From Candidatus Cloacimonadota bacterium (GTDB taxonomy: Bacteria; Muiribacteriota; UBA6191), in assembly GCA_023954715.1 (NCBI GenBank), contig JAGSHD010000001.1:124001-188000 (forward strand): a DNA stretch of 64,000 bases. The letters run 5' to 3'. The notes under the pieces were generated by a model. It was not told the DNA's origin and did no database searches. It worked only from the letters and a program-made list of their open reading frames with translations. Below, in pieces: positions 1 through 9,054 of this stretch (positions within the stretch are counted from its first letter, which is position 1; every line of letters begins with the position of its first letter). The translations under genes were made by a program, and so were the position numbers.

Positions 1-1136
1 TCTTGGTTTGCTGTAGACTTTCTAAGAAAATTTGCTTCTCCAAGTAGCTGAGATTTTCTGGAGGGGTTTGACTCTGTCGATGCCATTGTTACTAAAATCT
101 TTTCTAGTAACTTTAAGTTGTCTTTGTTTTTATACTCTGTTTTATATGCTGCTATTTTAGCGACCCTGTACGCTTCACTAGAATTACCACTCTCTAGCAA
201 TTGAGTTGCCTTAACTTGAGCGTTGGAGATATCTAAAAAATCTGTCAAATATAACTTTGCATTAGTCTTAGCTAATATTTCATCTGTATTTTCTTCGGAA
301 TAATTGGAAGCCTTTTTTAAACTTGATCTTATTTCGAAAACCGTAGCACTCATATCATCTTCATGAACAAATACTAAAGAGGCATCTAACAGCTTTGCAT
401 ACTCTAAAAGCATACTAGGTAAAACCGGATTGGCTTCTTTAATTTTTGCTTTGATACTAGCAATTTTATCAAAAAGCTCAATTGCATCCTTAGCTAATGG
501 AGGATTTTTCTTGTGCCAGTACTCTTCTTCTTTATCTAATTTTTTGAGGTACTTATTATAGGCATAGGCTAAATGAGTTTTATATTTAACCAAATACCAA
601 GAACCTTTTTTATCTAAAAGCTGTACTTTAGTTTTATTATCCATACTTGCCAAAATTTTAGATTTACTATTTGATTTTTGTCGTAAATTTAAAGACCCGC
701 TCTTTAAGTTGATTTTAGCAATAGTAAAAAGAGCATTTTGCAACTCACTTTGCTCTTTTGGTATACGAATTTTATAAAAGTCGTTTTCGCTACCTAAGAG
801 ACTAAATGTATCACCACGAGTCGCTTGTGTAGGACGCTCTTTAGTTTTCAAAAAGGGAATGGTACGTAAATTTACCTTAGAACCTTTTACAGTTATCGTA
901 GAGCCATCTAATTTAGCTACGGTTTTATGAATCCACCTATAAACAACCTTGGTATTGATACTACTCGCATTAACTGAGTCATTTGTTGCGCCACTCAAAA
1001 CACTATCACTACTGACTACTACACCCTCTGTGGTAGAGTTTGAATCATTAGTAAGTATAATGTCATCGAATTGATTACAAAATGGGGTCGCGCCAATCAG
1101 TAAAAAGGCTATAGAAAGAATAGATTTATTTAACAT
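1..1136 (-). CDS. Exported protein with two bacterial SH3 domains (partial, C-terminus beyond the left edge)
   Basis: The reading frame is open from an ATG at 1136 down to the left edge, so at least 378 codons are present and the stop lies outside the window. The N-terminus (MLNKSILSIAFLLIGATPF) is a Sec signal peptide. Two SH3b-like domains follow, near residues 75-125 (around GSKVNLRTIP) and 135-190 (GSLNLRQKSNSKSKIL, then GSWYLVKYKTHLAYAYNKYL), the second being a good match to the SH3_3 pattern. Such domains usually bind peptidoglycan or mediate protein contacts in the envelope. The rest, from about residue 195, is helical and unrecognised. I see no clear Shine-Dalgarno sequence, but a promoter lies about 40 bases upstream. 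Function beyond envelope binding is unknown. Confidence 0.8.
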   Translation of the reverse strand, partial: MLNKSILSIAFLLIGATPFCNQFDDIILTNDSNSTTEGVVVSSDSVLSGATNDSVNASSINTKVVYRWIHKTVAKLDGSTITVKGSKVNLRTIPFLKTKERPTQATRGDTFSLLGSENDFYKIRIPKEQSELQNALFTIAKINLKSGSLNLRQKSNSKSKILASMDNKTKVQLLDKKGSWYLVKYKTHLAYAYNKYLKKLDKEEEYWHKKNPPLAKDAIELFDKIASIKAKIKEANPVLPSMLLEYAKLLDASLVFVHEDDMSATVFEIRSSLKKASNYSEENTDEILAKTNAKLYLTDFLDISNAQVKATQLLESGNSSEAYRVAKIAAYKTEYKNKDNLKLLEKILVTMASTESNPSRKSQLLGEANFLRKSTANQ

Positions 1137-1559
1137 AAGATACCGTCTTTAAAGGAGTGAATAGTTTAAATAATTATAAGGATTATTCTGCATCTGTAAA
1201 CGTCTATACCAAATTACAAACAATTATTGTAATTATTCAGGTTATCACTTATGTAAAAGACGAGGAGCATACAAGTTTTTCGCATTTTTTACTTTATTGA
1301 TGGGGTTTCGTTAATCGTCATCTTTTGTATCTAAAGCTTTTTTTGGGTTGTTCACTACACTTCAAAAACTGTAAATACAAAATATAACAATGATAAAAAA
1401 CTAGGTTTAATTAACCTTTGTAACGAAGTTAAAAAATTATATATGAATAGTTACCGATCAATTATCATTAGATTGTTTACAATAGTACTTAAATACTAAA
1501 CACTCCGATGCCTAAACCTATTTGGTAGATAACATGAATTTGATGCAATATAAACAAGT
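1137..1559. other. Intergenic stretch of 423 bases
   Basis: It contains the promoter of the leftward SH3-domain gene near its left end. I see no convincing ORF, RNA gene or terminator in the remainder, which is plain AT-rich spacer downstream of the ClbS-like gene. Confidence 0.6.
1173..1200 (-). promoter_or_regulatory. Putative sigma-70 promoter of the SH3-domain gene
   Basis: On the minus strand TTTACA (1200-1195) and TATAAT (1178-1173) are separated by 16 bases. The predicted start of transcription gives a leader of roughly 30 bases before the ATG at 1136. Confidence 0.5.
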
Positions 1560-2063
1560 TTATAAAGACTTTTTATGCTTTTTTAGTAACTTAATTGCCC
1601 AATCGTAATGACTAGACGTAGATGATATGAGATATGATGCTAATGAAGTTGAATTGGTCCACGAGTAGTACTTTTTGGTAAACAACTCTTCTTCACTATG
1701 TTTTAAAATCAATTGCTTAACAGAGTGATGTGATTCATTGATCAGCTTGAAAACCTCATCATAGCTCGCATCTTGATATTGAGCCCAAATATTTTGATTC
1801 AGTTCAGGAGTTGTTTTCCAGGTGTATCCTTTAGCAGGCATGAACGGCTTTTCTCCTCCCATACCTACTTTGTACCATAGTAACATCATACAATGCCACT
1901 CATGAAGATGAGCTAGTACATCGCGTATAGTCTTATCACGATGTTCAAATCTAAATTTTGCGTTAAACTCTTGCTTTGAGAGGGAATCAATCAATATAAA
2001 AATTTGATTAAAACCTTCTCCACTTTGTTCAAGTAATTGTGCCTTTGATTTGGGGCGGGGCAT
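1560..2063 (-). CDS. ClbS/DfsB (DUF1706) family four-helix bundle protein
   Basis: The 167-residue protein has the family's full length and signature: start MPRPKSKAQLLEQS, then FEHRDKTIRDVLAHLHEWH near residue 40-60, GYTWKTTPELNQNIW near 80-95, and an ending SYLISSTSSHYDWAIKLLKKH. The fold is a DinB-like helical bundle. The one well-studied member, ClbS, hydrolyses the cyclopropane warhead of colibactin and protects producer DNA. Most relatives have no known substrate, and no colibactin-like genes are visible here, so only the family is claimed. It starts 6 bases after the stop of the TlpA-like lipoprotein gene with no visible Shine-Dalgarno sequence, which suggests translational coupling and one transcript. 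Confidence 0.9.
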   Translation of the reverse strand: MPRPKSKAQLLEQSGEGFNQIFILIDSLSKQEFNAKFRFEHRDKTIRDVLAHLHEWHCMMLLWYKVGMGGEKPFMPAKGYTWKTTPELNQNIWAQYQDASYDEVFKLINESHHSVKQLILKHSEEELFTKKYYSWTNSTSLASYLISSTSSHYDWAIKLLKKHKKSL

Positions 2064-2069
2064 AAAAAT

Positions 2070-3242
2070 CTAGTGTTTAGCTGACTTAGAGACTCTATCT
2101 AACTTTTTGTATAAAATAGAAAAGTTGTTTTCTTTCAAAACCGTTTGAATCTCTGAATCTAACTGCTCTTGAGAAACAATCCCTTTATGAATGTATTTTA
2201 CACGACGACCACGATCTAAAATAAAGATACCAGGCAAGCTTTTAACACCAAATTTTTTGGTCCCTAGACCGTTTTCAGTAATGCTTACTGGCCACTCAAG
2301 CTCTGGATGCTCTTTAAGATATGCACTAACTTTTTGGATATTTTCTTTGTAGTTAACATTGTAAAAGCTAACACTCTTATCTTTGTATTTGTTATAGAGA
2401 TTAACCATTCTAGGCAATTGTGTTTTACAAGAAGAACACCAAGTTGCCATGAACTCAAGAACTACCACATTTTGTAGGTCTTTAAACTCTTTTAAGAGGG
2501 TAGACTCCGTACCGTCTAGCTTCAAAACCGGAAAGTCAGGAGCATCCATATCTACGCCTAATGAAAAACCAAGTCCCCAATCAAAAGTTTTTTCAAAAAA
2601 TGAGTTTCGAACTTTAGCATCGGTGATCCAGCTAGGTAAAAACGAAAAATAAGACATTTTGTAACTACATGATCTCTTTTTTACACCTAAAACTGCTCCA
2701 TTATCATGAGTGATGATATTATCAAATTCGGCATTGGAAAAAGGAAGGACTTCATCTGTAACACCATTAAAGTCTAAACTTACATCTAATCCTTCAGAAA
2801 TTAAGTCTTTTTCTACACCCTTAATTTTACCATTATTTAAAGCTACTTTTTTGTTTTGAAAACCAACATAATCAGGAAACAGTGACGTATAAATAGGAGC
2901 ATCACCTAATGTATCTCCAAATAAAACTAATGATCCTCGTGTACTTAAAAAAATCTGCCAAAAATCACTCTCTACATTTGTCATATAAGAGGACTTTACA
3001 TCTTTTTCTATTAGCCGAATGACTAAAGATCTTTCAAATTTAGTTACTTCTTGTTCGGGGAAACTATCGTACTTAGATAAATCAAAGACCGTTACTTTAT
3101 ATTTTTTCTTGGTTAAGTACTCATTTAAAATCTGAAAGTTTTTTGATAATTGATCACCAGTAACCAAAGCGACTTTTGGTCCTGCAACACAGCTTGATAA
3201 TAATAGAAAAAAGCTAAACAAATAAAATTTTAATAGTTTCAT
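2070..3242 (-). CDS. Lipoprotein with C-terminal TlpA/ResA-like thioredoxin domain
   Basis: A signal peptide ending in a lipobox (LLLSSC, Cys18) predicts an envelope-anchored lipoprotein of 390 residues. The last 160 residues form a TlpA/ResA/AhpC-type thioredoxin fold: an APDFPVLKLDG start, the redox motif WCSSC near residue 270, and the cis-proline loop KSLPGIFILDRGRRV. Thus it is probably an extracytoplasmic thiol-disulfide oxidoreductase. The N-terminal 220 residues are not recognised; GSLVLFGDTLGDAPIYTSLF looks like part of an alpha/beta sandwich, and the stretch has a CxY motif near residue 193. It is first in a pair with the ClbS-like gene. Another exported thioredoxin-fold gene lies just upstream but has its own leader. 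Confidence 0.85.
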   Translation of the reverse strand: MKLLKFYLFSFFLLLSSCVAGPKVALVTGDQLSKNFQILNEYLTKKKYKVTVFDLSKYDSFPEQEVTKFERSLVIRLIEKDVKSSYMTNVESDFWQIFLSTRGSLVLFGDTLGDAPIYTSLFPDYVGFQNKKVALNNGKIKGVEKDLISEGLDVSLDFNGVTDEVLPFSNAEFDNIITHDNGAVLGVKKRSCSYKMSYFSFLPSWITDAKVRNSFFEKTFDWGLGFSLGVDMDAPDFPVLKLDGTESTLLKEFKDLQNVVVLEFMATWCSSCKTQLPRMVNLYNKYKDKSVSFYNVNYKENIQKVSAYLKEHPELEWPVSITENGLGTKKFGVKSLPGIFILDRGRRVKYIHKGIVSQEQLDSEIQTVLKENNFSILYKKLDRVSKSAKH

Positions 3243-3353
3243 ACGGTCTCTTAATTTTTAAATTATAGTACTTGCCCAACAAAAAAGGCACAATCTTCAT
3301 GGACATTGTAAGAGTAAAATTAAACCTGTCAATAACTAGAAGATTTTAATACT

Positions 3354-3896
3354 TTATTTCACTTTTGAGAGTTCACCTTTTAAGACTTTTATCGCTTCTG
3401 TAGCATTTAAATGAAAGTCATTATATACAACTATTCCTTTTGGGTTTATGATTGTAAACCATGGAGTTCCACCTGTACCATAATCAGCCATCATGGTAGA
3501 TCTATAATTTGAACTTCGATCACCTGGATCATGTCCAGCGACAACATCAATACCAAATTTATTCATTGTTGAACAGACTTCATCAACTGTATTGCTGCTA
3601 TGTCCTTCAAATACTGTTTGTATGCTGGCAAAGGTAATTTTTTTACTATTTTTAAATTCATCCGTCAATTTTTTTAATGCAGGGAAACCACTAGAATGGC
3701 ACCCAGGGCACCAACTCTGCCATGCAAATAAAATAATATATTTGCCTCTGTTATCTATAACAGAAAAGTTACTTTTTTTACAATCTTTATCAAACCACTG
3801 ACTTACTCTTAATTCTGGAGCTAAAAACCTAGTTGCTGAAAATGTCGTACTTTGAATACAAAACAAAAAGCATAATACAATTAATCTAAAATCCAT
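3354..3896 (-). CDS. Exported thioredoxin-fold (TlpA/AhpC-like) protein
   Basis: The 180-residue protein has a signal peptide of about 20 residues and a single thioredoxin-like domain. The redox motif is WCPGC (around residue 62), followed by a helix carrying FPALKKL. The cis-proline loop is GTGGTPWFTIINPKGIVVY. A peroxiredoxin or TlpA-type disulfide role in the periplasm is likely, with the exact partner unknown. AGGGAT lies 5 bases before the ATG and fixes the start. It sits 111 bases upstream of the TlpA-like lipoprotein gene on the same strand, so the two may act in the same oxidative-folding or redox pathway (inference). Confidence 0.8.
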   Translation of the reverse strand: MDFRLIVLCFLFCIQSTTFSATRFLAPELRVSQWFDKDCKKSNFSVIDNRGKYIILFAWQSWCPGCHSSGFPALKKLTDEFKNSKKITFASIQTVFEGHSSNTVDEVCSTMNKFGIDVVAGHDPGDRSSNYRSTMMADYGTGGTPWFTIINPKGIVVYNDFHLNATEAIKVLKGELSKVK

Positions 3897-4057
3897 TTTA
3901 TCCCTATATTTAAATAATGTGTTACATAAAACTTAGTGCTAAACAACATCATTACCTTACACAAAGTAATTTAGAAAGAAATCTATAGTTGATAAATAGT
4001 ATTTAAAATTACTTGAACCTTTGTATTAAAATCACAAAACTTAAGTCTTTGTATTTT

Positions 4058-5002
4058 CTACCTATATGAAAACTCAGCATAAATAGGTAGATGGTCTGAC
4101 CCATTGGCTGATAGTACTTCCATTTGATGAGTATTAACATCTTGGCTTGTAAAAAAATGATCTATAGGAATCGTTAAAAACATAGGCCCCCATGACGGTA
4201 AAACTCCAAAACCCTGTCGCGAGTTTTTTAACTTAGACTCGACCAAAAAACTTTTGTAGTCTGCACTATAAGGAGTAATATTAAAGTCACCTCCAATGAT
4301 TAATCTCTCTTTTGTACTGGATGCTTGGGCCAAACCCTTCAAATGATTATTTCGTCTATTTGAATAATCTGTATTTAGTGGAGGTAAAGTATGAGTTAAT
4401 ACAAATTGAATAGCTGGAGTCGTTTTTACAATAGCAACTATAGAAGGGGCTTGAGAGTTACCAAAGTTAACTACAAGTGGTTGTTCAATAGGGTATTTGG
4501 AGTACAAAGCTAAACCAAAATTATCATCTCGTGGATGTTTATAGTTATAAGGATAGTTTTTTTCAATCTCTTGAATTTTTCTAAGCCACTTTTTGCTAAC
4601 TTCAATCAAGCCAACTACTTGGGCATTTTTACTTTTGATCTGATCTATAACTGCATCATATTGATCGTTCGCAGTATTCACGTTTGCCACAAAAACATTG
4701 ACTTTGTGGGGCAAGGGGGCTTGCTTACTCTCTTTATAGATTGGAGCAACCTCTAATATACATAAGATAAAACCTATAGTTGAAACACTAAACCAAATTT
4801 TGTCTTTACAAATTCCAAAAAAAACTACCGATAAAAAGTAAAAAAAAGCATAGTGAAAGGTAAAATGAGTCAGCAACTCAAATACAAAATGAAAAGTGCC
4901 TAGATAGGACAAAGCTAAGAAACAGCTTAAAATAAATGTAGCACTTTCAATGTATCCACGAAATTTTTTAAATAAATTAGATTGCACAATCAGCCTTTTC
5001 AA
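4058..5002 (-). CDS. Membrane-anchored endonuclease/exonuclease/phosphatase (EEP) family protein
   Basis: Three hydrophobic helices fill residues 18-95. An EEP domain (DNase I-like fold) follows: VNVFVANVNTAN (metal-binding Asn), VGLIEVSKKW (metal-binding Glu), GGDFNITPYS, IDHFFTS and the final GSDHLPIYAEF with the catalytic Asp-His. This is the layout of YafD-like membrane EEP proteins, whose substrates (nucleic acid, phospholipid or phosphoester) are not defined. The start codon appears to be TTG at 5002. The gene overlaps the end of the alkyltransferase gene by 26 bases, so translation is probably coupled. No ATG lies early enough to preserve the first helix. Confidence 0.82.
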   Translation of the reverse strand: MKRLIVQSNLFKKFRGYIESATFILSCFLALSYLGTFHFVFELLTHFTFHYAFFYFLSVVFFGICKDKIWFSVSTIGFILCILEVAPIYKESKQAPLPHKVNVFVANVNTANDQYDAVIDQIKSKNAQVVGLIEVSKKWLRKIQEIEKNYPYNYKHPRDDNFGLALYSKYPIEQPLVVNFGNSQAPSIVAIVKTTPAIQFVLTHTLPPLNTDYSNRRNNHLKGLAQASSTKERLIIGGDFNITPYSADYKSFLVESKLKNSRQGFGVLPSWGPMFLTIPIDHFFTSQDVNTHQMEVLSANGSDHLPIYAEFSYR

Positions 5003-5498
5003 GGTCTAGCAAATATTGTTTCATGTCTAAACCTCCACCATATCCTTGAAGATTTCCATTTTTAGCTATTACTCTATGACAAGGGACGATGATCGAAATA
5101 GGGTTTTTTCCATTGGCCATTCCTACAGCTCGACACTTTTTTGCATCGCCCAATCGAATAGCCTGATCTTGATACGAAATTGTTTTACCATACTCTATCG
5201 TTGTTAGCGCCTTCCATGCAGACTGCTGAAACTCGGTACCTTCAAGAAACATAGGTATATCAAACTCTGTTCTATCCCCTGAAACATATTGGTCTAATTG
5301 TAAACTAGTCTTTGATAAAATTGTGTTACTACCATCTTCTTTTAATCCATAGGATAAAAAATCATCCATTTCGTAGTTACTAGAGTGTAATATGGCTCTT
5401 AAGTAATCATCACAAGCTACTAATAAGAGCTGATTTACTTTTGTTTGATAAAAACAATATTTCGCATTTGTTGGAAAACTTTCAAATAGTCTTTTCAT
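4977..5498 (-). CDS. ogt: Methylated-DNA-[protein]-cysteine S-methyltransferase
   Basis: It repairs O6-alkylguanine by suicidal transfer of the alkyl group to its own cysteine. The active-site motif IIVPCHRVI puts the acceptor at Cys140. GTEFQQSAWKAL begins the DNA-binding helix-turn-helix, ending with the arginine finger region KKCRAVGMANGKNP, and GYGGGLDMKQYLL closes the fold. At 173 residues it has the normal Ogt/MGMT length. I choose the ATG at 5498 because AGAGGA sits 6 bases upstream; an in-frame start at 5534 is possible but has no such signal. It is followed by the overlapping EEP-family gene. The symbol ogt is assigned by similarity to the single-domain class. Confidence 0.93.
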   Translation of the reverse strand: MKRLFESFPTNAKYCFYQTKVNQLLLVACDDYLRAILHSSNYEMDDFLSYGLKEDGSNTILSKTSLQLDQYVSGDRTEFDIPMFLEGTEFQQSAWKALTTIEYGKTISYQDQAIRLGDAKKCRAVGMANGKNPISIIVPCHRVIAKNGNLQGYGGGLDMKQYLLDLEKADCAI

Positions 5499-5627
5499 AA
5501 ATTCCTCTAAAAATGATTTGCATCGTCGTAACACATTGTTGAATCGATTTATACAATACTACACTAACTTAACCTTTTTAAATCATTTAGTATATAGGGA
5601 CTAATAAATTCCATTTACAAGAAGAAC

Positions 5628-5655
5628 TTGACAAACTTGTAGAAGTCTTTAAACT
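5628..5655 (+). promoter_or_regulatory. Putative sigma-70 promoter of the 5769 gene
   Basis: A perfect -35 TTGACA (5628-5633) is followed after 16 bases by TAAACT (5650-5655). This would give a leader of about 105 bases before the ATG at 5769, containing the small palindrome TATCATGATA. Confidence 0.5.
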
Positions 5656-5768
5656 ATTAATGCTTATCATGATATAAAGAGCTTAGATATCTTAAAAACG
5701 ACCCAATCCATTCACAGCTATTTCTAAGGTCATGATTTGATAATTAAAATTAATTCTTAGGAGCAAAA

Positions 5769-6470
5769 ATGAACTTAATCAAGTATTTAGTAGCATTCGC
5801 TTTATTTACTGGCCTTAGTAATGCGCAATACATCTCTAGTGGTGGATATACATTTAATGTAGATGCTATAAACTCTAGACACAGAGTCATAAATAGAGCT
5901 CAAATCAGAGTCTATGTCTCTGGAACAACAGCTACAATTGAAGCCACTGCAGATGGATATCGTCGTGGTAGAGAAAGAGTCTATTTAAACTCTACTCAAA
6001 AAAACTATCGAGCTAGAGTTCGTATGGAAGACCCAACAATCTGGTTTCGAGTAGAGGATTCAAAAGGAAAACAAATCAGACATCATTTAGATGATAGTCA
6101 GTTTGGATCCTTTGATCCGTCGAAGTATGAATTTGAAGTTCGACTTAACGAAGAGGGTTTTGATGACTTTAGCGACTTTGACGTTGATTTAAAGGTTAAC
6201 TTTTCTCACCCATGGAACGAAAACATTCGTGTGTATGGCAGTGGACTTAACAAAAGAGTTAAATTTGTAATTGATCGTAGAGACTTAAGAGAGTATTCAA
6301 ATAACATTGAAGTAAATTTACCAAGAGACCAAAATCTAAAAAAGTCGAGACATCAAAAAGTTCAAAAAATGAATTTTAAATTGATTCATTCTGAAGAAGA
6401 GATTCAAAGTGATATGAAAACCAGAATCCTCAACAGAATCCAACAGTTTAAGGCTACTTTTAATAAGTAG
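5769..6470 (+). CDS. Exported protein of unknown family
   Basis: The 233-residue product has a clear signal peptide (MNLIKYLVAFALFTGLSNA) and a mature part rich in Arg, Asp and Asn. Residues 30-85 read like a beta-sandwich of the carboxypeptidase-regulatory or Ig type (VYVSGTTATIEATADGY). An acidic stretch (EEGFDDFSDFDVDLKV) follows, and the C-terminus is basic and helical (MKTRILNRIQQFKATFNK). I recognise no family. AGGAG 6 bases before the ATG fixes the start. It is a single-gene unit: a promoter with perfect -35 lies upstream and a strong intrinsic terminator lies 93 bases after the stop. Confidence 0.75.
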   Translation: MNLIKYLVAFALFTGLSNAQYISSGGYTFNVDAINSRHRVINRAQIRVYVSGTTATIEATADGYRRGRERVYLNSTQKNYRARVRMEDPTIWFRVEDSKGKQIRHHLDDSQFGSFDPSKYEFEVRLNEEGFDDFSDFDVDLKVNFSHPWNENIRVYGSGLNKRVKFVIDRRDLREYSNNIEVNLPRDQNLKKSRHQKVQKMNFKLIHSEEEIQSDMKTRILNRIQQFKATFNK

Positions 6471-6562
6471 TTAAAGATACTCAAAAGGGTATCATTTAAA
6501 TAGTCATGAGTATGACACTCAATGTGACTTTGGCTCCTTAATGGAGTCTATATACATTATTT

Positions 6563-6604
6563 AAACTCTTAAGATTAGTATAAAGCTATCTTAAGAGTTT
6601 TTTT
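6563..6604 (+). terminator. Intrinsic terminator
   Basis: A perfect 13-base-pair stem (6563-6575 with 6588-6600, AAACTCTTAAGAT and its complement) with a 12-base loop is followed by TTTT. It ends the unit of the 5769 gene. Confidence 0.9.
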
Positions 6605-6606
6605 AG

Positions 6607-6635
6607 TTCCAAAATCATTGGCAAATTAGTATAAT
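6607..6635 (+). promoter_or_regulatory. Putative promoter of the alkaline phosphatase gene
   Basis: A consensus -10 TATAAT (6630-6635) lies 17 bases after a weak -35 TTCCAA (6607-6612), directly downstream of the preceding terminator. No PhoB-box-like direct repeats are evident. Confidence 0.5.
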
Positions 6636-6705
6636 CTGGATTGAACCGAGTCCTTCGTTATCTTTGCCAAGACTCCATTTTCACCACGTAACCACTAGGA
6701 TCACC

Positions 6706-8085
6706 ATGATAAAGTATATTTTACTTCTCCTTTTATTATCTACACAACTCCAGGCTAAATCTCCAAAATATATCTTCTTTTTTATAGGAGATGGAATGGG
6801 ATTAGGTCAACGAAGCATTGCAGAAATCTATAAAAATGCTCTAGTTTCTGACAAACCAGGCGTATCTCAGCTTCGAATGAGTAAGTTACCTACTCAAGGT
6901 CTTGTCTATACTCACTCCGGTGATTCATACATTACAGATTCTGCTGCTGCTGGTACAGCTATGGCTATCGGTAAAAAAACCTATAGAGGTGCAGTTGGCG
7001 TTGATATGCATAGTAGAGCAAGCTCTAAGTCTCTTGCTCGATTAGCACACGAACGAGGTTTTAAAACCGGGATTATTACTAACGTATCTATTGATCATGC
7101 TACTCCAGGAGTATTTTATGCAGCTGATAAGAGTAGAAAACACTATTATGAGATTGCATCAAGCTTAGGAGCAAGCAATGTTGATTACTTTGGTGGAGGA
7201 TGCGCTTCTGGTAGTAGTGAAAGATCAAAAAAAGGTCGGGTAGACCCAATTGATTTAGCAAAAGAGGCTGGTTATACGGTTATTAAGGATAAAGAAGAGT
7301 TTTTCAACTACAATACAAAAAACACAAAGGTCTGGGCACATGATGACAACTGCCAAAAAGGTGCAGACTTGCCTTATATTATTGATCAAGTAGCTGGTCA
7401 AAGAAACCTACTTGATTATGTTAAAAAAGGTGTCGAACTTTTAGACAACGAAAAAGGTTTCTTTTTTATGATTGAAGGCGGGAAAATTGATTGGGCTAGT
7501 CATGCTAATGACGGGGCCACTCTTGCTCATGAAGTTATCGACTTTGATAATTCCATCGAGTATGCCTATGATTTCTATTTAAAAAACCCAGATGATACTC
7601 TTATTATAGTAACAGCTGATCATGAAACAGGGGGGCTTGGTATTGGGAGCACTAAAACTCAATATGTACTATACCCAGAGCACCTATTAAAGCAAAAAGT
7701 ATCCATTGCTGGTTTCAATGACATTATCAAAAAATGGCAAACTGAAAAAGCTAGTTTCTTTGATAAATTTTCTGAAATTAAAGAGCTGTTTGGCTTTGAC
7801 AAGCTGACTGATAATGAATATGCTCGAATCAGAAAAGCTTGGTTATTAACATTTAACCCAAAGTTTGCAAAACAAAAGAAAGACCTACCTTATTCACGAT
7901 ACCTACCTCTATCTGATGTTTGTATTAAAATAGTCTCTGAAAGAACAGGTATCGGATGGACTACAAGTGCTCATACTGGAGTTCCTGTTCCAATCTCATC
8001 AATCGGAAGTACGCAAAAGGATTTCTCTGGGTATATTGACAATACAGACATATACAGAAACATCGCACGTTATCTAAACGAATAA
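6706..8085 (+). CDS. phoA: Exported alkaline phosphatase (PhoA family)
   Basis: It hydrolyses phosphate monoesters in the periplasm. After a signal peptide (MIKYILLLLLLSTQLQA) come the family blocks in order: FFIGDGMGLGQ with the first metal-binding Asp, TDSAAAGTAMAIGKK with the nucleophile at Ser79, MIEGGKIDWASHAND with Glu, Asp and His ligands, TADHETGGLGI, and WTTSAHTGVPVP carrying the last His ligand. The 459 residues match the family. I chose the ATG at 6706 because it directly precedes the signal peptide and has AGGA 7 bases upstream; the 14 codons before it are not peptide-like. The next gene starts 9 bases after the stop, so they form an operon. The symbol reflects family, not a shown phosphate regulon role. 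Confidence 0.92.
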   Translation: MIKYILLLLLLSTQLQAKSPKYIFFFIGDGMGLGQRSIAEIYKNALVSDKPGVSQLRMSKLPTQGLVYTHSGDSYITDSAAAGTAMAIGKKTYRGAVGVDMHSRASSKSLARLAHERGFKTGIITNVSIDHATPGVFYAADKSRKHYYEIASSLGASNVDYFGGGCASGSSERSKKGRVDPIDLAKEAGYTVIKDKEEFFNYNTKNTKVWAHDDNCQKGADLPYIIDQVAGQRNLLDYVKKGVELLDNEKGFFFMIEGGKIDWASHANDGATLAHEVIDFDNSIEYAYDFYLKNPDDTLIIVTADHETGGLGIGSTKTQYVLYPEHLLKQKVSIAGFNDIIKKWQTEKASFFDKFSEIKELFGFDKLTDNEYARIRKAWLLTFNPKFAKQKKDLPYSRYLPLSDVCIKIVSERTGIGWTTSAHTGVPVPISSIGSTQKDFSGYIDNTDIYRNIARYLNE

Positions 8086-8094
8086 GGATTAATA

Positions 8095-8964
8095 ATGAAC
8101 CAGAAGTTTGTCTTTTCTATATTAGTAAATATTATATTTTGTACTCAATTCGTATTAGCACAAACTATCACGACAGAGTCATTCCAAAAATTAATGACTT
8201 TGTCTGGTATAACAAAGCAGGTCGCTGAGTATCCTGCTTTGATTATTTCTGGCATGAACCAAAGTCGTCTCCAAGGTCCACCCATTTCTGAGGTTTTATT
8301 TACCGAGTTAACAAATGCTACCAGCTCAGCATTTCAAGCAAGTTATTTCCTTGATGCAATTGGCCATGAGATTAAGTCCAATGTCTCAGAAGAAAATGCT
8401 CAAAAACTCTTTGTTTGGTATGAGTCTAAATTAGGTAAACATGTTACCCAACTTGAAGAGAGCGCTTCAACACCGCAAGCCTTTCAAGAAATGATTCAAA
8501 ATGCTCGATCTTTGTTTGCAAAAAAAGAAAGATTGGCTATGGCATCCACTTTAGATAGTTTTGTAAATGCTACTGAGATGACTTATCAAACACAAAGAGA
8601 TATTGCTCTAGCTGTTTTCTCTGCCATCTCGCAAGCCAATGAAGAGCATCCAACAAAAGCTATCAATGCCTTTAAAATTGAGTTAGACAGTCAAAAAGGG
8701 CAAATGCTTAATAATAGTAAACAGATGGTCCTATTATCTTTAGTTTACTCTTATCAAAGTCTTGATATAGAGGATCTAAAACAGTATTTAAACTTTGTTG
8801 GACATCCCGATACAAAAGCCTTTAATGATGCCACCATGAAAGGACTAACAAAAGGGTTTCAAAAATCAACGGAGCTATTATCCACTGCTGCTGCCAAGGT
8901 CTTCACTAAAGTCAGAATCAATAAAAACAAAGAGTCGATCTTAGAAAACCTTGCAACTGAATAA
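8095..8964 (+). CDS. Exported helical protein, DUF2059-like
   Basis: The product has a signal peptide of 22 residues (ending FVLA) and 289 residues in total, almost all helical. The segment LMTLSGITKQVAEYPALIISGM and the later SEENAQKLFVWYESKLGKHV resemble the DUF2059 pattern, in which a C-terminal helix pair follows a leucine-rich start. I regard the match as plausible, not certain. It follows phoA by 9 bases, with AAGGA as ribosome binding site, and is therefore co-transcribed. No catalytic motif is visible; a chaperone-like or structural periplasmic role is only a guess. Confidence 0.7.
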   Translation: MNQKFVFSILVNIIFCTQFVLAQTITTESFQKLMTLSGITKQVAEYPALIISGMNQSRLQGPPISEVLFTELTNATSSAFQASYFLDAIGHEIKSNVSEENAQKLFVWYESKLGKHVTQLEESASTPQAFQEMIQNARSLFAKKERLAMASTLDSFVNATEMTYQTQRDIALAVFSAISQANEEHPTKAINAFKIELDSQKGQMLNNSKQMVLLSLVYSYQSLDIEDLKQYLNFVGHPDTKAFNDATMKGLTKGFQKSTELLSTAAAKVFTKVRINKNKESILENLATE

Positions 8965-9001
8965 CGTCGTAAGGCGTTATCTAAGTTGACTAATAATACC
9001 A

Positions 9002-9034
9002 ATCTCGTCATCTCGAGCGACAGCCGAGAGATCT
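9002..9034. repeat. Imperfect palindromic intergenic element
   Basis: Between two convergent genes lies ATCTCGAGCGACAGCCGAGA followed by GATCT, an imperfect inverted repeat (ATCTC at 9010-9014 pairs with GAGAT at 9028-9032). It resembles the short REP-like palindromes of the form GTCATCTCGAGC found scattered in many bacteria. A single copy is seen in this window, and it lacks a clear T-run. Confidence 0.4.
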
Positions 9035-9054
9035 AAAATATCGGTATAAGCTTA

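Noticed and set aside
8965..9054. Integron attC-like site
   Set aside because: A short GCGTTAT and a palindrome are present, but no matching RYYYAAC/GTTRRRY pair or cassette array.
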